Shown: piece after piece, positions 36,383 through 44,656 of the stretch | Layout: every line of letters starts with the position of its first letter | Position numbering within the stretch: the stretch's first letter is position 1 | DNA from: Campylobacterales bacterium | GTDB lineage: Bacteria; Campylobacterota; Campylobacteria; Campylobacterales; Sulfurimonadaceae | NCBI GenBank assembly: GCA_014859655.1 | Contig: JACUTT010000010.1 | Span: forward strand, 1-54,876 | Direction: 5' to 3' | Length of the DNA: 54,876 bases | Translations under genes and position numbers: made by a program | Notes under the pieces: generated by a model | Seen by the model: the letters and a program-made list of their open reading frames with translations, nothing else | Databases searched by the model: none | What the model was told of the DNA's origin: nothing

Positions 36383-37589
36383 TCTGTTCTTCGCCTCGCG
36401 CTAAAGGCTGAAAGGTCTGGGGATCGAGATAATAGACTTTTTCAAACTCAGCTTCGCAGACGGCCTGTGTCTTGGCAGCCAAATGAAGCTCTATCATCTT
36501 GTTATACTCTTCTTTTAGGGTGTTGAAGGCCTGAAGATTGTTGCCTTGAAGCTTGTTAGTCGTTATGCGGATCACACGGGCAGGATTTTGAGGCTGTCCA
36601 TTTTTATAGAGGCCGAAATGCAAGTGCGGACCGGTAGATAGCCCTGTCGTACCGACATATCCTATCACTTCCCCTTTTTTGACATATTTGCCTCGTTTTA
36701 TCCCTTTTCTAAAGGCTTTTTGATGGGCATAGAGGGTCATGTAGCCGTCACTGTGCTGGATCTTTATCAGGTTTCCATAGCCCCGGTTATAGCCGGCATA
36801 AATCACCCGTCCTCCCCCTGCTGCCATAATCGGCGTTCCCGGACGTGCCGCATAGTCCACGCCAAGATGGGCTCTGTACTTTTTGAGTATGGGGTGATAG
36901 CGGCGCGGTGTAAAACCTGAACTCAGACGGGCATTTTTTACCGGACGGTTCAGCATAAAGCCCTCTGCTTCTATCCCTTTTTCGTCATAATATCGCTTGT
37001 CTGTATGCAGATAGATATAGTGTTTTTTCTTATTCATCTCTATCATCGCCACCTGCAGGTCAGGCATGCTGAAGGGTTCTCCCCAACGATACTTTTGCTC
37101 ATAGACCATAACGAGGCGATCACCCTTTTGCAGATCGCGGCGGAAATTCAGAGAGTTTTTAAAGGCATTGACAAACTGATGGGCCAGTTTCTTTGAGCCC
37201 GTCGATTTGATGATGTCGTAATACGGAGAGTTCTCTATACTCACGCTAAATGCTTCTTGTTTTTTGGCGTAGATGATGGGGATGGACTCGAACTTGTAGG
37301 TTTCATCTTCTTTATCTTTATACAGGTGCAGTTGCAGTTCACTGCTTACGGGGATAAGCACCTGTTCTACGGTATTGTTGGCATCTCTCAGTATCTGTAC
37401 GTTGACTCCGGCGTAGATCTCTTCGGTGATCGTCTGCTCGTCTTTGTCAAGATTGTAGTAAAGCTTTTGCGGGAGTTTGTGATTTTCCAAAAAGTTCAAA
37501 AATGATTCACCGCTGTTCCATTTTGTAAATTCGACTTCGGAAGCAAAAATAGTACAGGGTATCAAAAGAGTCATAAAAAATTTATACAT
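36369..37589 (-). CDS. csd3: M23 peptidoglycan peptidase, Csd3/HdpA type
   Basis: A 406-residue periplasmic metallopeptidase. A signal peptide (MTLLIPCTIFAS) is followed by an N-terminal inhibitory region, and a LytM/M23 domain with HLGVDYAA and HLHFG zinc motifs near 240 and 325. H. pylori Csd3 (about 400 residues) is a DD-carboxypeptidase/endopeptidase that helps set helical cell shape. The same gene neighbours (PgbA-like, glcD) occur in Helicobacter and Campylobacter. ATG 37589 opens the signal peptide; the longer GTG start is unlikely. Confidence 0.88.
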   Translation of the reverse strand: MYKFFMTLLIPCTIFASEVEFTKWNSGESFLNFLENHKLPQKLYYNLDKDEQTITEEIYAGVNVQILRDANNTVEQVLIPVSSELQLHLYKDKEDETYKFESIPIIYAKKQEAFSVSIENSPYYDIIKSTGSKKLAHQFVNAFKNSLNFRRDLQKGDRLVMVYEQKYRWGEPFSMPDLQVAMIEMNKKKHYIYLHTDKRYYDEKGIEAEGFMLNRPVKNARLSSGFTPRRYHPILKKYRAHLGVDYAARPGTPIMAAGGGRVIYAGYNRGYGNLIKIQHSDGYMTLYAHQKAFRKGIKRGKYVKKGEVIGYVGTTGLSTGPHLHFGLYKNGQPQNPARVIRITTNKLQGNNLQAFNTLKEEYNKMIELHLAAKTQAVCEAEFEKVYYLDPQTFQPLARGEEQNAQI

Positions 37590-37696
37590 GATAAAAATAC
37601 CTAAAAATAAAATTATGAAAGGGTACCTAATCTTCACTTATCCGCCGATAAATCTTAAAAACATGAATCCTAATTAGCCTTTAATTGTATTGGAAG

Positions 37697-37702
37697 TATA
37701 AT
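37697..37702 (+). promoter_or_regulatory. -10 element of the pgbA-like / glcD operon
   Basis: TATAAT 25 bases before ATG 37728; a GAGGG ribosome site follows at 37719-37723. Confidence 0.6.
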
Positions 37703-37727
37703 CCTCCATCAATTTAACGAGGGTACT

Positions 37728-38519
37728 ATGCGTCTTCTACTACTAATCACTATTTTTACCACCTATCTTTTTGCTTTGACAAGCTCTCCTTTGCGCACGC
37801 AGATCTCGACTATAAATGAGAACATACTCACGGCAGAAACGCCTGAGGGTGCGCTGCCGGGCATGTATGGCATACTTCTTCGCTGGTTTAATGCAGAGCA
37901 CTCGGTTGCACTTTCCTGGGTAGAGGTCACCACGATCGAAGATGACGTGACTACACTGAAAATGATTCCTAATTATGCCCTGGAGCAGAGTGCGCTGCCG
38001 AGTGGAACATGGACAGCGCAAGTCGGTGACGAGCTCATCTTAGGCTACAATTATCAGCGTGCACTGCTGATTGCGCCCAATGCAAGCGTCTATAAAAAGA
38101 TCACCCAGCTTCACAGCGAACGCGAGTGGATCCATCCGGATATATTTGCGACTCTGTTGTCCTTTCGCGGCCACCCTACTCCCTTGCGCGAAGACTTTGC
38201 CTATGCCTGCACTACCAACAATATCGGTGTGCTCACTTTTGCCTTTGAACAGTCTGTCCTCACCCTCGACTGCCAAAGCTTCAAGATCTTGGACAACAGA
38301 TCGAGCACGCTAGCAAGCAGTGAGGAGCAGTTGCCTTTTTACTCCAGAGTACCCCATATCCAAGCCAACTGGTTCGGCAAAGGTAGCAGCAGGCTCAAGG
38401 AGTACACCTCCTACTACATCGAGCTGATTGCTGAAAACAACCCCGAAAATGCGTGGATTCAAGCCTATAAAAAGCAGCGCGAAACAGACAAAAAAAATGA
38501 CAACAAGGAAGATGAGTAA
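37728..38519 (+). CDS. PgbA N-terminal-domain-like exported protein
   Basis: A 263-residue exported protein with a signal peptide (LLLITIFTTYLFA). The body matches the domain found at the N-terminus of H. pylori PgbA, once named plasminogen-binding protein, judged mainly by position: in H. pylori and C. jejuni the equivalent gene lies between the Csd3-type peptidase and glcD. The C-terminus is Lys/Asp-rich and charged. Plasminogen binding should not be assumed here. Its stop overlaps the glcD start (TAATG). Confidence 0.7.
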   Translation: MRLLLLITIFTTYLFALTSSPLRTQISTINENILTAETPEGALPGMYGILLRWFNAEHSVALSWVEVTTIEDDVTTLKMIPNYALEQSALPSGTWTAQVGDELILGYNYQRALLIAPNASVYKKITQLHSEREWIHPDIFATLLSFRGHPTPLREDFAYACTTNNIGVLTFAFEQSVLTLDCQSFKILDNRSSTLASSEEQLPFYSRVPHIQANWFGKGSSRLKEYTSYYIELIAENNPENAWIQAYKKQRETDKKNDNKEDE

Positions 38520-39901
38520 TGGAAAAAAAACATTTTGATCATTTTAGAAACATCGTCGGAAAAGAGAACATCTACGAAGACAAGGCCCATCTGATCGCCT
38601 ACTCTTACGATGCGACGCGCGAACATTTCGAGCCCGATGCGGTCATCTTTCCCCGTCACGAAGAGGATGTCTCCAAGATCTTGAAGTACTGCAACGAGAA
38701 CAGGATCGTCCTTGTTCCCCGCGGTGCGGGCAGCGGTTTTACCGGCGGTGCTATTCCCTCCGAGGGCGGGATCATCCTCGCTTTTGAACGCCACATGAAT
38801 AAGATACTCGAGATAGACATGCAAAACATGGTCGCCGTGGTGCAGCCGGGTCTGATCAACATGGACCTTCAGCGCGCCGTTGAGGCCGTGGGACTTTTCT
38901 ACCCGCCGGACCCTGCAAGCCAGGACTACTCGACCATCGGCGGAAACGTCAATGAAAATGCGGGCGGCATGCGGGCGGCAAAATACGGGATCACCAAAGA
39001 CTACGTCATGGCCATCCGTGCCGTCCTTCCCAACGGTGATGTCATCAAGGCAGGCAAACGCACCATCAAAGATGTCGCGGGCTATAATATCGCAGGCATT
39101 CTCATCGCCTCCGAGGGAACCCTGGCCGTTACAACTGAGGTCACCCTGAAACTTCTGGCCAAACCCAAAAAGACGAAGACCGCCCTGGGCATCTTCCCGA
39201 CAGTATCACAGGCCATGGAAGCGGTCTACAAGACGATGGCCAGCGGTGTCACTCCCGTAGCAATGGAGTTTCTGGACAACCTCACTATCCGCGCGGTCGA
39301 GCAGACCTTTCACAAGGGACTGCCGATAGATGCGGGCGCTATTTTGGTCACCGATGTTGACGGAAACCTTGATGATGACCTCGACTTTCAGCTAAACCAG
39401 ATCGAAAAGGTCTTTAAAGAGAATGGCTGCTCTGAATTCAAGCGCGCAAAAGACAAGGCCGAGGCTGCCGATCTGTGGTTTGCACGTCGCAATGCGAGCC
39501 AGTCGCTCTCTATCTACGGAAGCAAAAAACTCAACGAGGACGTCACCGTTCCGCGTGCCGCCCTGCCCGAGCTGCTTGAACGTTTCAATGCCATCGCGCT
39601 GAAATATAAGATCAATATCCCTTGTTTCGGCCATACCGGCGACGGTAATGTGCATACCAACGTCATGGTCGACGGCTCCGACCCTGAGCAGGTCAAGATC
39701 GCCTACCAGGCCATCGAAGAGGTCTTTCAGGCCACTATCGATCTCGGCGGTACTCTCAGCGGAGAGCACGGCATCGGCATCGCCAAGGCACCCTATATGT
39801 CAATGGCCTTCAGCCCCGAGGAGATGAACCTCTTCAACGCGATCAAAAAAGCATTCGATCCCAACAATATTCTAAACCCGCACAAGATGGGCCTGAACTA
39901 A
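38519..39901 (+). CDS. glcD: Glycolate oxidase FAD-linked subunit
   Basis: A 460-residue FAD oxidoreductase (VAO/PCMH family) that oxidises glycolate or D-lactate. The FAD-binding region has VPRGAGSGFTGGAIP and PDPASQDYSTIGGNVNENAGG; the C-terminal substrate cap has CFGHTGDGNVHTN and LSGEHGIG. It is coupled to the PgbA-like gene, as in Campylobacter and Helicobacter. No glcE or glcF is adjacent. Other members of the family use different 2-hydroxy acids. Confidence 0.92.
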   Translation: MEKKHFDHFRNIVGKENIYEDKAHLIAYSYDATREHFEPDAVIFPRHEEDVSKILKYCNENRIVLVPRGAGSGFTGGAIPSEGGIILAFERHMNKILEIDMQNMVAVVQPGLINMDLQRAVEAVGLFYPPDPASQDYSTIGGNVNENAGGMRAAKYGITKDYVMAIRAVLPNGDVIKAGKRTIKDVAGYNIAGILIASEGTLAVTTEVTLKLLAKPKKTKTALGIFPTVSQAMEAVYKTMASGVTPVAMEFLDNLTIRAVEQTFHKGLPIDAGAILVTDVDGNLDDDLDFQLNQIEKVFKENGCSEFKRAKDKAEAADLWFARRNASQSLSIYGSKKLNEDVTVPRAALPELLERFNAIALKYKINIPCFGHTGDGNVHTNVMVDGSDPEQVKIAYQAIEEVFQATIDLGGTLSGEHGIGIAKAPYMSMAFSPEEMNLFNAIKKAFDPNNILNPHKMGLN

Positions 39902-39915
39902 ACCCTACACTTTGC

Positions 39916-39921
39916 TATAAT
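39916..39921 (+). promoter_or_regulatory. -10 element of yihY-like gene
   Basis: TATAAT in the context TTTGCTATAATAGC. The partial repeat copy at 39929 would lie in the leader of this transcript. Confidence 0.55.
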
Positions 39922-39928
39922 AGCCACT

Positions 39929-39976
39929 CTGCCTCGCAAAAGAGGCCGGCACCGCAAAGATGGGCTTGCTCATTTT
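39929..39976. repeat. Partial inverted copy of the structured repeat
   Basis: CTCGCAAAAGAGGCC and GCAAAGATGGGCTTGCTCATTTTGC are the reverse complements of the TTGCGAGCC and CGCAAAATGAGCAAAG blocks of copy B, with the middle and the strong hairpin deleted. Confidence 0.6.
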
Positions 39977-39996
39977 GCATGTTAATAAGGATGGCT

Positions 39997-40935
39997 ATGT
40001 TCAAACTGAAAAATTTCTCCCTCTCGTACAAGATCATACGGACCTACTTTCTCTCTTTGCTTGACAGAGAGCTTACCTATTACGCCTCCAGCCTCAGTTT
40101 TTATACCCTCTTCACCCTTGCTCCAGTGATGCTGATTGTGCTCTCGATCTCGACCTCACTGAGCAGTTTTGATGCTTTTTACGGCAATATCAAAGCCTTT
40201 ATTATGGACAATATCCTTCCGGTCTCCTCTGAGGCCTTCAGCAACTTCATCGACACCTTTATGCAAAACTCGATGCAGCTGAGCATTATCGGGATCGTCT
40301 CCGTCATCATCTCGTCCATGCTCTTTTTTCAAAACTTCGAGTACATCGTCAATAAGATTTTCAAGACAAAACCCCGCGGTTTTTGGCAGTCACTGACAAT
40401 CTACTGGACGCTGATCACACTCACACCAATTGCCCTTGTCTTCTCTTTTTATCTCTCCAAGGAGTTTCAGGTACTCTTAGGTGCACATGAATATACCAAG
40501 GCGCTCAATGTCCTGGATCTTTTCCCCTATCTTGTTATCTGGTCGCTTTTCTTTCTGATCTACAAAATCTCTGCCAATATTGAGATCTCAAACCGCGCGG
40601 CCGGCATCAGCTCTTTTGCCGTCTCGCTCGCCTGGTATCTTGCCAAAGTGGGCTTTGTCTCTTATGTGCTTCATAACCAGAGCTACGCGACGCTATACGG
40701 CTCTTTTTCAACGCTTATCTTCTTCTTTTTGTGGATCTATCTCTCGTGGATTATCTTTATCTACGGCCTAAAACTCTGCTACACGATAGAGAAAGTAGGC
40801 CAGGAGAGTGAAGCAGAAGAGGCCCAAAAGCGCGAAGATGAAGCGGCTGAAGATAGCCGCGAGACTCAGAAAGAGATAAGAAAGAAAAACCCAAAAAGGG
40901 ATCAAGAGCTCGATGACGGTGATCTTCAGAGCTAG
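39997..40935 (+). CDS. YihY/RNase-BN-family inner-membrane protein
   Basis: A 312-residue membrane protein with about six hydrophobic helices (ELTYYASSLSFYTLFTLAP at the start, GSFSTLIFFFLWIYLSWIIF near the end). The family was once called RNase BN, but nuclease activity belongs to another protein; function is unknown. The last 45 residues are highly charged (EAEEAQKREDEAAEDSRETQ) and are encoded opposite the comEC end. ATG 39997 is preferred, with AAGGA before it. Campylobacter has the same order comEC / rbn / glcD. Confidence 0.88.
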   Translation: MFKLKNFSLSYKIIRTYFLSLLDRELTYYASSLSFYTLFTLAPVMLIVLSISTSLSSFDAFYGNIKAFIMDNILPVSSEAFSNFIDTFMQNSMQLSIIGIVSVIISSMLFFQNFEYIVNKIFKTKPRGFWQSLTIYWTLITLTPIALVFSFYLSKEFQVLLGAHEYTKALNVLDLFPYLVIWSLFFLIYKISANIEISNRAAGISSFAVSLAWYLAKVGFVSYVLHNQSYATLYGSFSTLIFFFLWIYLSWIIFIYGLKLCYTIEKVGQESEAEEAQKREDEAAEDSRETQKEIRKKNPKRDQELDDGDLQS

Positions 40936-42039
40936 AAGATAGTGCAAGACGAAGTCCAGCTGTGTGCCTTGGCCGATAAGATGCAAGAAAAGCTCCAGCG
41001 GATAGAAGAGGATAAAGAGCATCGTCAGCAGCGGTGAGAAAAGCTGGTGAAGGGAAAATGCGCCGTAAAAGTAGTGGACAAAAGGAAGCATTGCCACATA
41101 TACCCACAGATGCAGCAGGAGAAAACTCTGCCACGGCCTGAGGGCCTGCATGTGGTGCAAAAACAAAAAGATAAAAAAGACCCCCGCGACCGAAAACCAA
41201 AATCCCAAAGAAAACAAAAGTGCCGGCCAGAGTGCTATCAAAAATGAGATCACCAAAAAAAGCGATGAAAAAGAGAGTATCTTCACGCCCCGGTCATAAA
41301 GAAGATAGGCAAAGACCGACATCGTAAAGGCGCGTGTCAGCGAAGGCGTAAAATCTAAAAAATAGAGATAGAAAAAGAGGAGAATCAGAACAAGCGCCAC
41401 GCTCTCTCTGTTGCCGTGGCGATAGGGAAAATACCTCCCCTGGATAGGCCGATAGAGCGTTTTAATGACAAAAAAGAGCACAAAACTAAGCACCCCAACG
41501 TGAAAACCGCTGATAGCCAGAAGATGGCTGATCCCCAAAGCCGAGAGACGCTCGCGTATCGGTTTGGGAAGAGGGCCCGCAAAGAAGAGTGCACTGAAAA
41601 GAGGTGCTATAGCATCATCGTGCAAGCTTTCGAGTTCGCGCATAAGCTCATAGCGCTTCTGCATACGCGGATAAAGGGAGAGTATGGTGCTGTGCGCATA
41701 AAACCCTTTCACATAAGAGAAAAAGTCCACGCTCTTGGTATAGAGCCTGATTTCTACGGTATAACCATCCAGAGGCTTCAGGTCTTCTTTGCTTATCGTA
41801 TAAAACGAGAGCCCCTCGGAGCTTTGCAGCTTGAGTACCCAGTGGCCGTTCTTCATATACTGTTTTTCCACCCAGGCATTCGTCGTGTAGTCGCTAAACT
41901 GCGTAAATTTTTGGTAGTCCTGGTATTTGAAAAAAACAGAGGTGAGAAAAAGTAGAAAAAGGAGGCCGTAGACAGCGATCTGCTGCTTGTAGGTCTCAAA
42001 AAGTGGTGTCTTAGATAGTAGGGAAACTGATGCTTTCAT
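40768..42039 (-). CDS. comEC: ComEC/Rec2-family membrane protein
   Basis: A 423-residue polytopic protein of the ComEC family, the channel that passes single-stranded DNA across the inner membrane in natural transformation. HLLAISGFHVGVLSF is the diagnostic motif; FTPSLTRAFTMSV and about ten hydrophobic segments follow. It lacks the C-terminal metallo-beta-lactamase domain of long ComEC proteins. ATG 42039 overlaps the dnaB 3' end. Its last 56 codons overlap the opposite-strand YihY gene by 168 bases. Confidence 0.87.
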   Translation of the reverse strand: MKASVSLLSKTPLFETYKQQIAVYGLLFLLFLTSVFFKYQDYQKFTQFSDYTTNAWVEKQYMKNGHWVLKLQSSEGLSFYTISKEDLKPLDGYTVEIRLYTKSVDFFSYVKGFYAHSTILSLYPRMQKRYELMRELESLHDDAIAPLFSALFFAGPLPKPIRERLSALGISHLLAISGFHVGVLSFVLFFVIKTLYRPIQGRYFPYRHGNRESVALVLILLFFYLYFLDFTPSLTRAFTMSVFAYLLYDRGVKILSFSSLFLVISFLIALWPALLFSLGFWFSVAGVFFIFLFLHHMQALRPWQSFLLLHLWVYVAMLPFVHYFYGAFSLHQLFSPLLTMLFILFYPLELFLHLIGQGTQLDFVLHYLLALKITVIELLIPFWVFLSYLFLSLAAIFSRFIFALLGLFCFTLLAYFLYRVAEF

Positions 42040-43459
42040 TGTTGATTTCCATTCGTGCATCGGTGTTCTGAACATTCTCATAAGAGATTTCAACACCGCC
42101 AAATGCCGGACCGTCGACAAATCGCGTCAGTTTTTTCTGGAATACAAGTTTTACGTGTCCTGTCGGGCCGTTACGCTGTTTTCCGATGATGATCTCCGCC
42201 TCCTCTTCCTCTTTTTCGATATAGGTCGAGTTAAACTCTTTTCCATCCGCCTTGGCCGCCTTCTCGCGCTCCTTCTCCTCTTTGTAGAGGTAGACATCGT
42301 CACGGTAGACAAACAAGATGATGTCCGCATCCTGTTCGATCGCACCCGACTCACGGATATCCGAGAGCATAGGACGCTTGTCGTTGCGCCCTTCAAGCCC
42401 GCGGTTGAGCTGAGAGAGCGCAATGATCGGCATCCCGAGCTCACGCGCAAGCATCTTCAGTCCGCGCGAGATTTCCGAGACCTCGGCCTGTCTGTCGCCG
42501 CGTCCCGCCGAGCTCATGATCTGAATATAATCGATCACGGCCATCTCTATCTCAGGATGCTGGGATTTAAGTTTTCGCAGTTTTGAGCGGAGCTGGTTGA
42601 TGTTGATAGAGCCGCCGTCATCGACAAAAAGCTTGGCATTGTTCATCATATCCAGGCTTCCGTTAAGCCGGCTCCACTCCTCATCATTCAAGTCGCCGAC
42701 ACGCAACTTCTGCAAGAAGATAGAGGTGTGCGCAGAGAGCAGGCGAAGCATCAGCTGTTCTGCAGGCATCTCCAGCGAGAAGAAGGCAACCCCTTTTCCA
42801 AGAACGATCTGGTTGAGCACGATGTTAAGCGCAAAAGAGGTCTTTCCCATAGCGGGACGTGCCGCGATGATGACAAGGTCCCCTTTTCCAAATCCCGTTG
42901 TCATTTTGTTAAGTTCGGCAAAACCGGTGTCGACGCCGACCAGGACCGTGTTCCCGCGGGCCTTCATCTCTTTGATGTACTCCATCGTATCGTAGGTGAC
43001 CGTTTTTGAGCTTTTGAAATCATCGTTTTTATTAGACTGGGTGATCTCGTAGAGCTTCTTCTCTACCACGTCGATAACCTCGGAACTCGGAAGGTCCTCT
43101 TCCATCGTCACGCGCTTGATCTCCGTTGTCAGGGTCAAAAGCTTGCGCTTGATCGCCTTGTCTTTGATCTCGTTGACATAGGCCAGGGTGTTTGAGATCG
43201 GGTTTGACGAGAGGATGTCGAGCAAAACGGCCTCGTCAAAACGCTTTTTCGCATTGAGGCGTTTTTTGATGAACTCTTCGTCGATAGGCTGGTCTTCTCG
43301 GTGAAGATCCGTCATCGCCGTGTAGATCTCCTGGTGCGCCGGCAGGTAAAAATCGTCTACCTGCAGTTTTGACTCGACATCTTCAAACTGCGAGGGCTCG
43401 AAGATGATGGAGTTTAAGACAGAACGCTCGATATTGATGTTGTAGAGGGTCTCTTCCAT
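42011..43459 (-). CDS. dnaB: Replicative DNA helicase DnaB
   Basis: A 482-residue hexameric helicase. The N-terminal domain (ERSVLNSIIFEP...) precedes the RecA-like domain with Walker A ARPAMGKTSFALN near 200, Walker B MAVIDYIQIMS, and LNRGLEGRNDKRPMLSDIRESGAIEQDAD. No intein. It follows ispG by 3 bases and overlaps the comEC start. Confidence 0.96.
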   Translation of the reverse strand: MEETLYNINIERSVLNSIIFEPSQFEDVESKLQVDDFYLPAHQEIYTAMTDLHREDQPIDEEFIKKRLNAKKRFDEAVLLDILSSNPISNTLAYVNEIKDKAIKRKLLTLTTEIKRVTMEEDLPSSEVIDVVEKKLYEITQSNKNDDFKSSKTVTYDTMEYIKEMKARGNTVLVGVDTGFAELNKMTTGFGKGDLVIIAARPAMGKTSFALNIVLNQIVLGKGVAFFSLEMPAEQLMLRLLSAHTSIFLQKLRVGDLNDEEWSRLNGSLDMMNNAKLFVDDGGSININQLRSKLRKLKSQHPEIEMAVIDYIQIMSSAGRGDRQAEVSEISRGLKMLARELGMPIIALSQLNRGLEGRNDKRPMLSDIRESGAIEQDADIILFVYRDDVYLYKEEKEREKAAKADGKEFNSTYIEKEEEEAEIIIGKQRNGPTGHVKLVFQKKLTRFVDGPAFGGVEISYENVQNTDARMEINNESISFPTI

Positions 43460-43462
43460 ATG

Positions 43463-44530
43463 TCAGTTCTTCTCACTTTCCAGGGCTGCTTTTTCGACTT
43501 CTTCTATAAAACGTTTCACCAGATCTTTTTCATCCAGACGGGCAACGACCTCGCCCTTGACCATGATCAAACCGCTGCCTTTGCCGTAGGCGATCGCCAC
43601 ATCGGCATGTTTCGCCTCGCCTATGGCGTTGACCACGCAGCCCATGACCGAGACGTCAAGGGGCGCTTTGATGTGTTTGGTCTTCTCTTCTATCTCGCTG
43701 ACGGCAGAGACAAGGTCCGCTTCGATGCGTCCGCAGGTCGGACAGGAGATGATGTTGAGGCCGTCTTTTGCCGCGCCGCTGTCTTTTAGGATCGCGCGTC
43801 CGACTTTGATCTCCTCTTCGAGTTCGCCCGTGATGGAGATGCGCATCGTATCGCCGATGCCATCAAGCAGCAGGGCACCCAGGCCGATAGCACTCTTGAT
43901 CGTTGCATGGAAGATCGTTCCCGCCTCGGTCACGCCAAGGTGAAAAGGGTAGTTATTTTTGGGACGGAGCATGCGGTAGGCATCCACGGTGCGTCCGACA
44001 TCCGAGGCCTTGAGCGAGACCTTGATGTCCTCAAAGCCCAGGTCTTCTAAAAACTTGATGTTGTACTCTGCCGAGGCCACCATCCCCTCTGCGCTCTGGC
44101 CGTAGCGCTGCTCAAACTCTTTTTCCAGACTTCCCGCATTGACGCCGATACGGATCGGAATATTGCGTTCCTGACAGGCTTTGACGATGTCTTTGACACG
44201 TGATTTTTCGCCGATGTTTCCGGGGTTGATACGGATGCAGTCCACACTCTGCGCCGCGATAAGTGCCAGCTTGTAGTTAAAATGGATATCCGCCACCAAA
44301 GGGAGCGAGATCTGTTTTTTGATCTCTTTGAGGGCGAGTGCGTCTTCTTCGTTCGGCACGGCAACGCGGACGATGTCGCATCCCGCAAAATGCAGGCGGT
44401 TAATCTGCTCTACCGTTGCGGCGACATTGGCCGTTTCGCTATAAGTCATCGACTGCACGGAGATGGGCGCATCCCCGCCTATAGCAACATTTCCGACATA
44501 AATTTTTTTAGTTTCGTAGCGTTTTATCAT
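43463..44530 (-). CDS. ispG: HMBPP synthase IspG (GcpE)
   Basis: A 355-residue Fe-S enzyme of the non-mevalonate isoprenoid pathway, acting after the IspDF steps. [12 protein letters not shown] opens the TIM barrel; the cluster cysteines are in SCPTCGR and [13 protein letters not shown]. First gene before dnaB in a leftward operon; priA ends about 117 bases upstream with a strong terminator. Confidence 0.95.
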   Translation of the reverse strand: MIKRYETKKIYVGNVAIGGDAPISVQSMTYSETANVAATVEQINRLHFAGCDIVRVAVPNEEDALALKEIKKQISLPLVADIHFNYKLALIAAQSVDCIRINPGNIGEKSRVKDIVKACQERNIPIRIGVNAGSLEKEFEQRYGQSAEGMVASAEYNIKFLEDLGFEDIKVSLKASDVGRTVDAYRMLRPKNNYPFHLGVTEAGTIFHATIKSAIGLGALLLDGIGDTMRISITGELEEEIKVGRAILKDSGAAKDGLNIISCPTCGRIEADLVSAVSEIEEKTKHIKAPLDVSVMGCVVNAIGEAKHADVAIAYGKGSGLIMVKGEVVARLDEKDLVKRFIEEVEKAALESEKN

Positions 44531-44620
44531 AAAAAGATTTTATCTTTTTTCAGGTAAAAACGAGCTTCATTTCCCTCTTTTTATATAAAACTAGCCGTGG
44601 CGGTTTTACGCAGTAAAAAG

Positions 44621-44656
44621 TTTCTCTGAAAAACATGCAAATGTTTTTCAGAGAAA
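44621..44656 (-). terminator. Strong hairpin terminator overlapping the priA stop codon
   Basis: Perfect 16-base arms (44621-44636 and 44641-44656) with a 4-base loop. On the minus strand the stem begins inside the last codons of priA, and ACTTTTTAC follows as a short U-tract. It ends priA before ispG. Confidence 0.8.
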
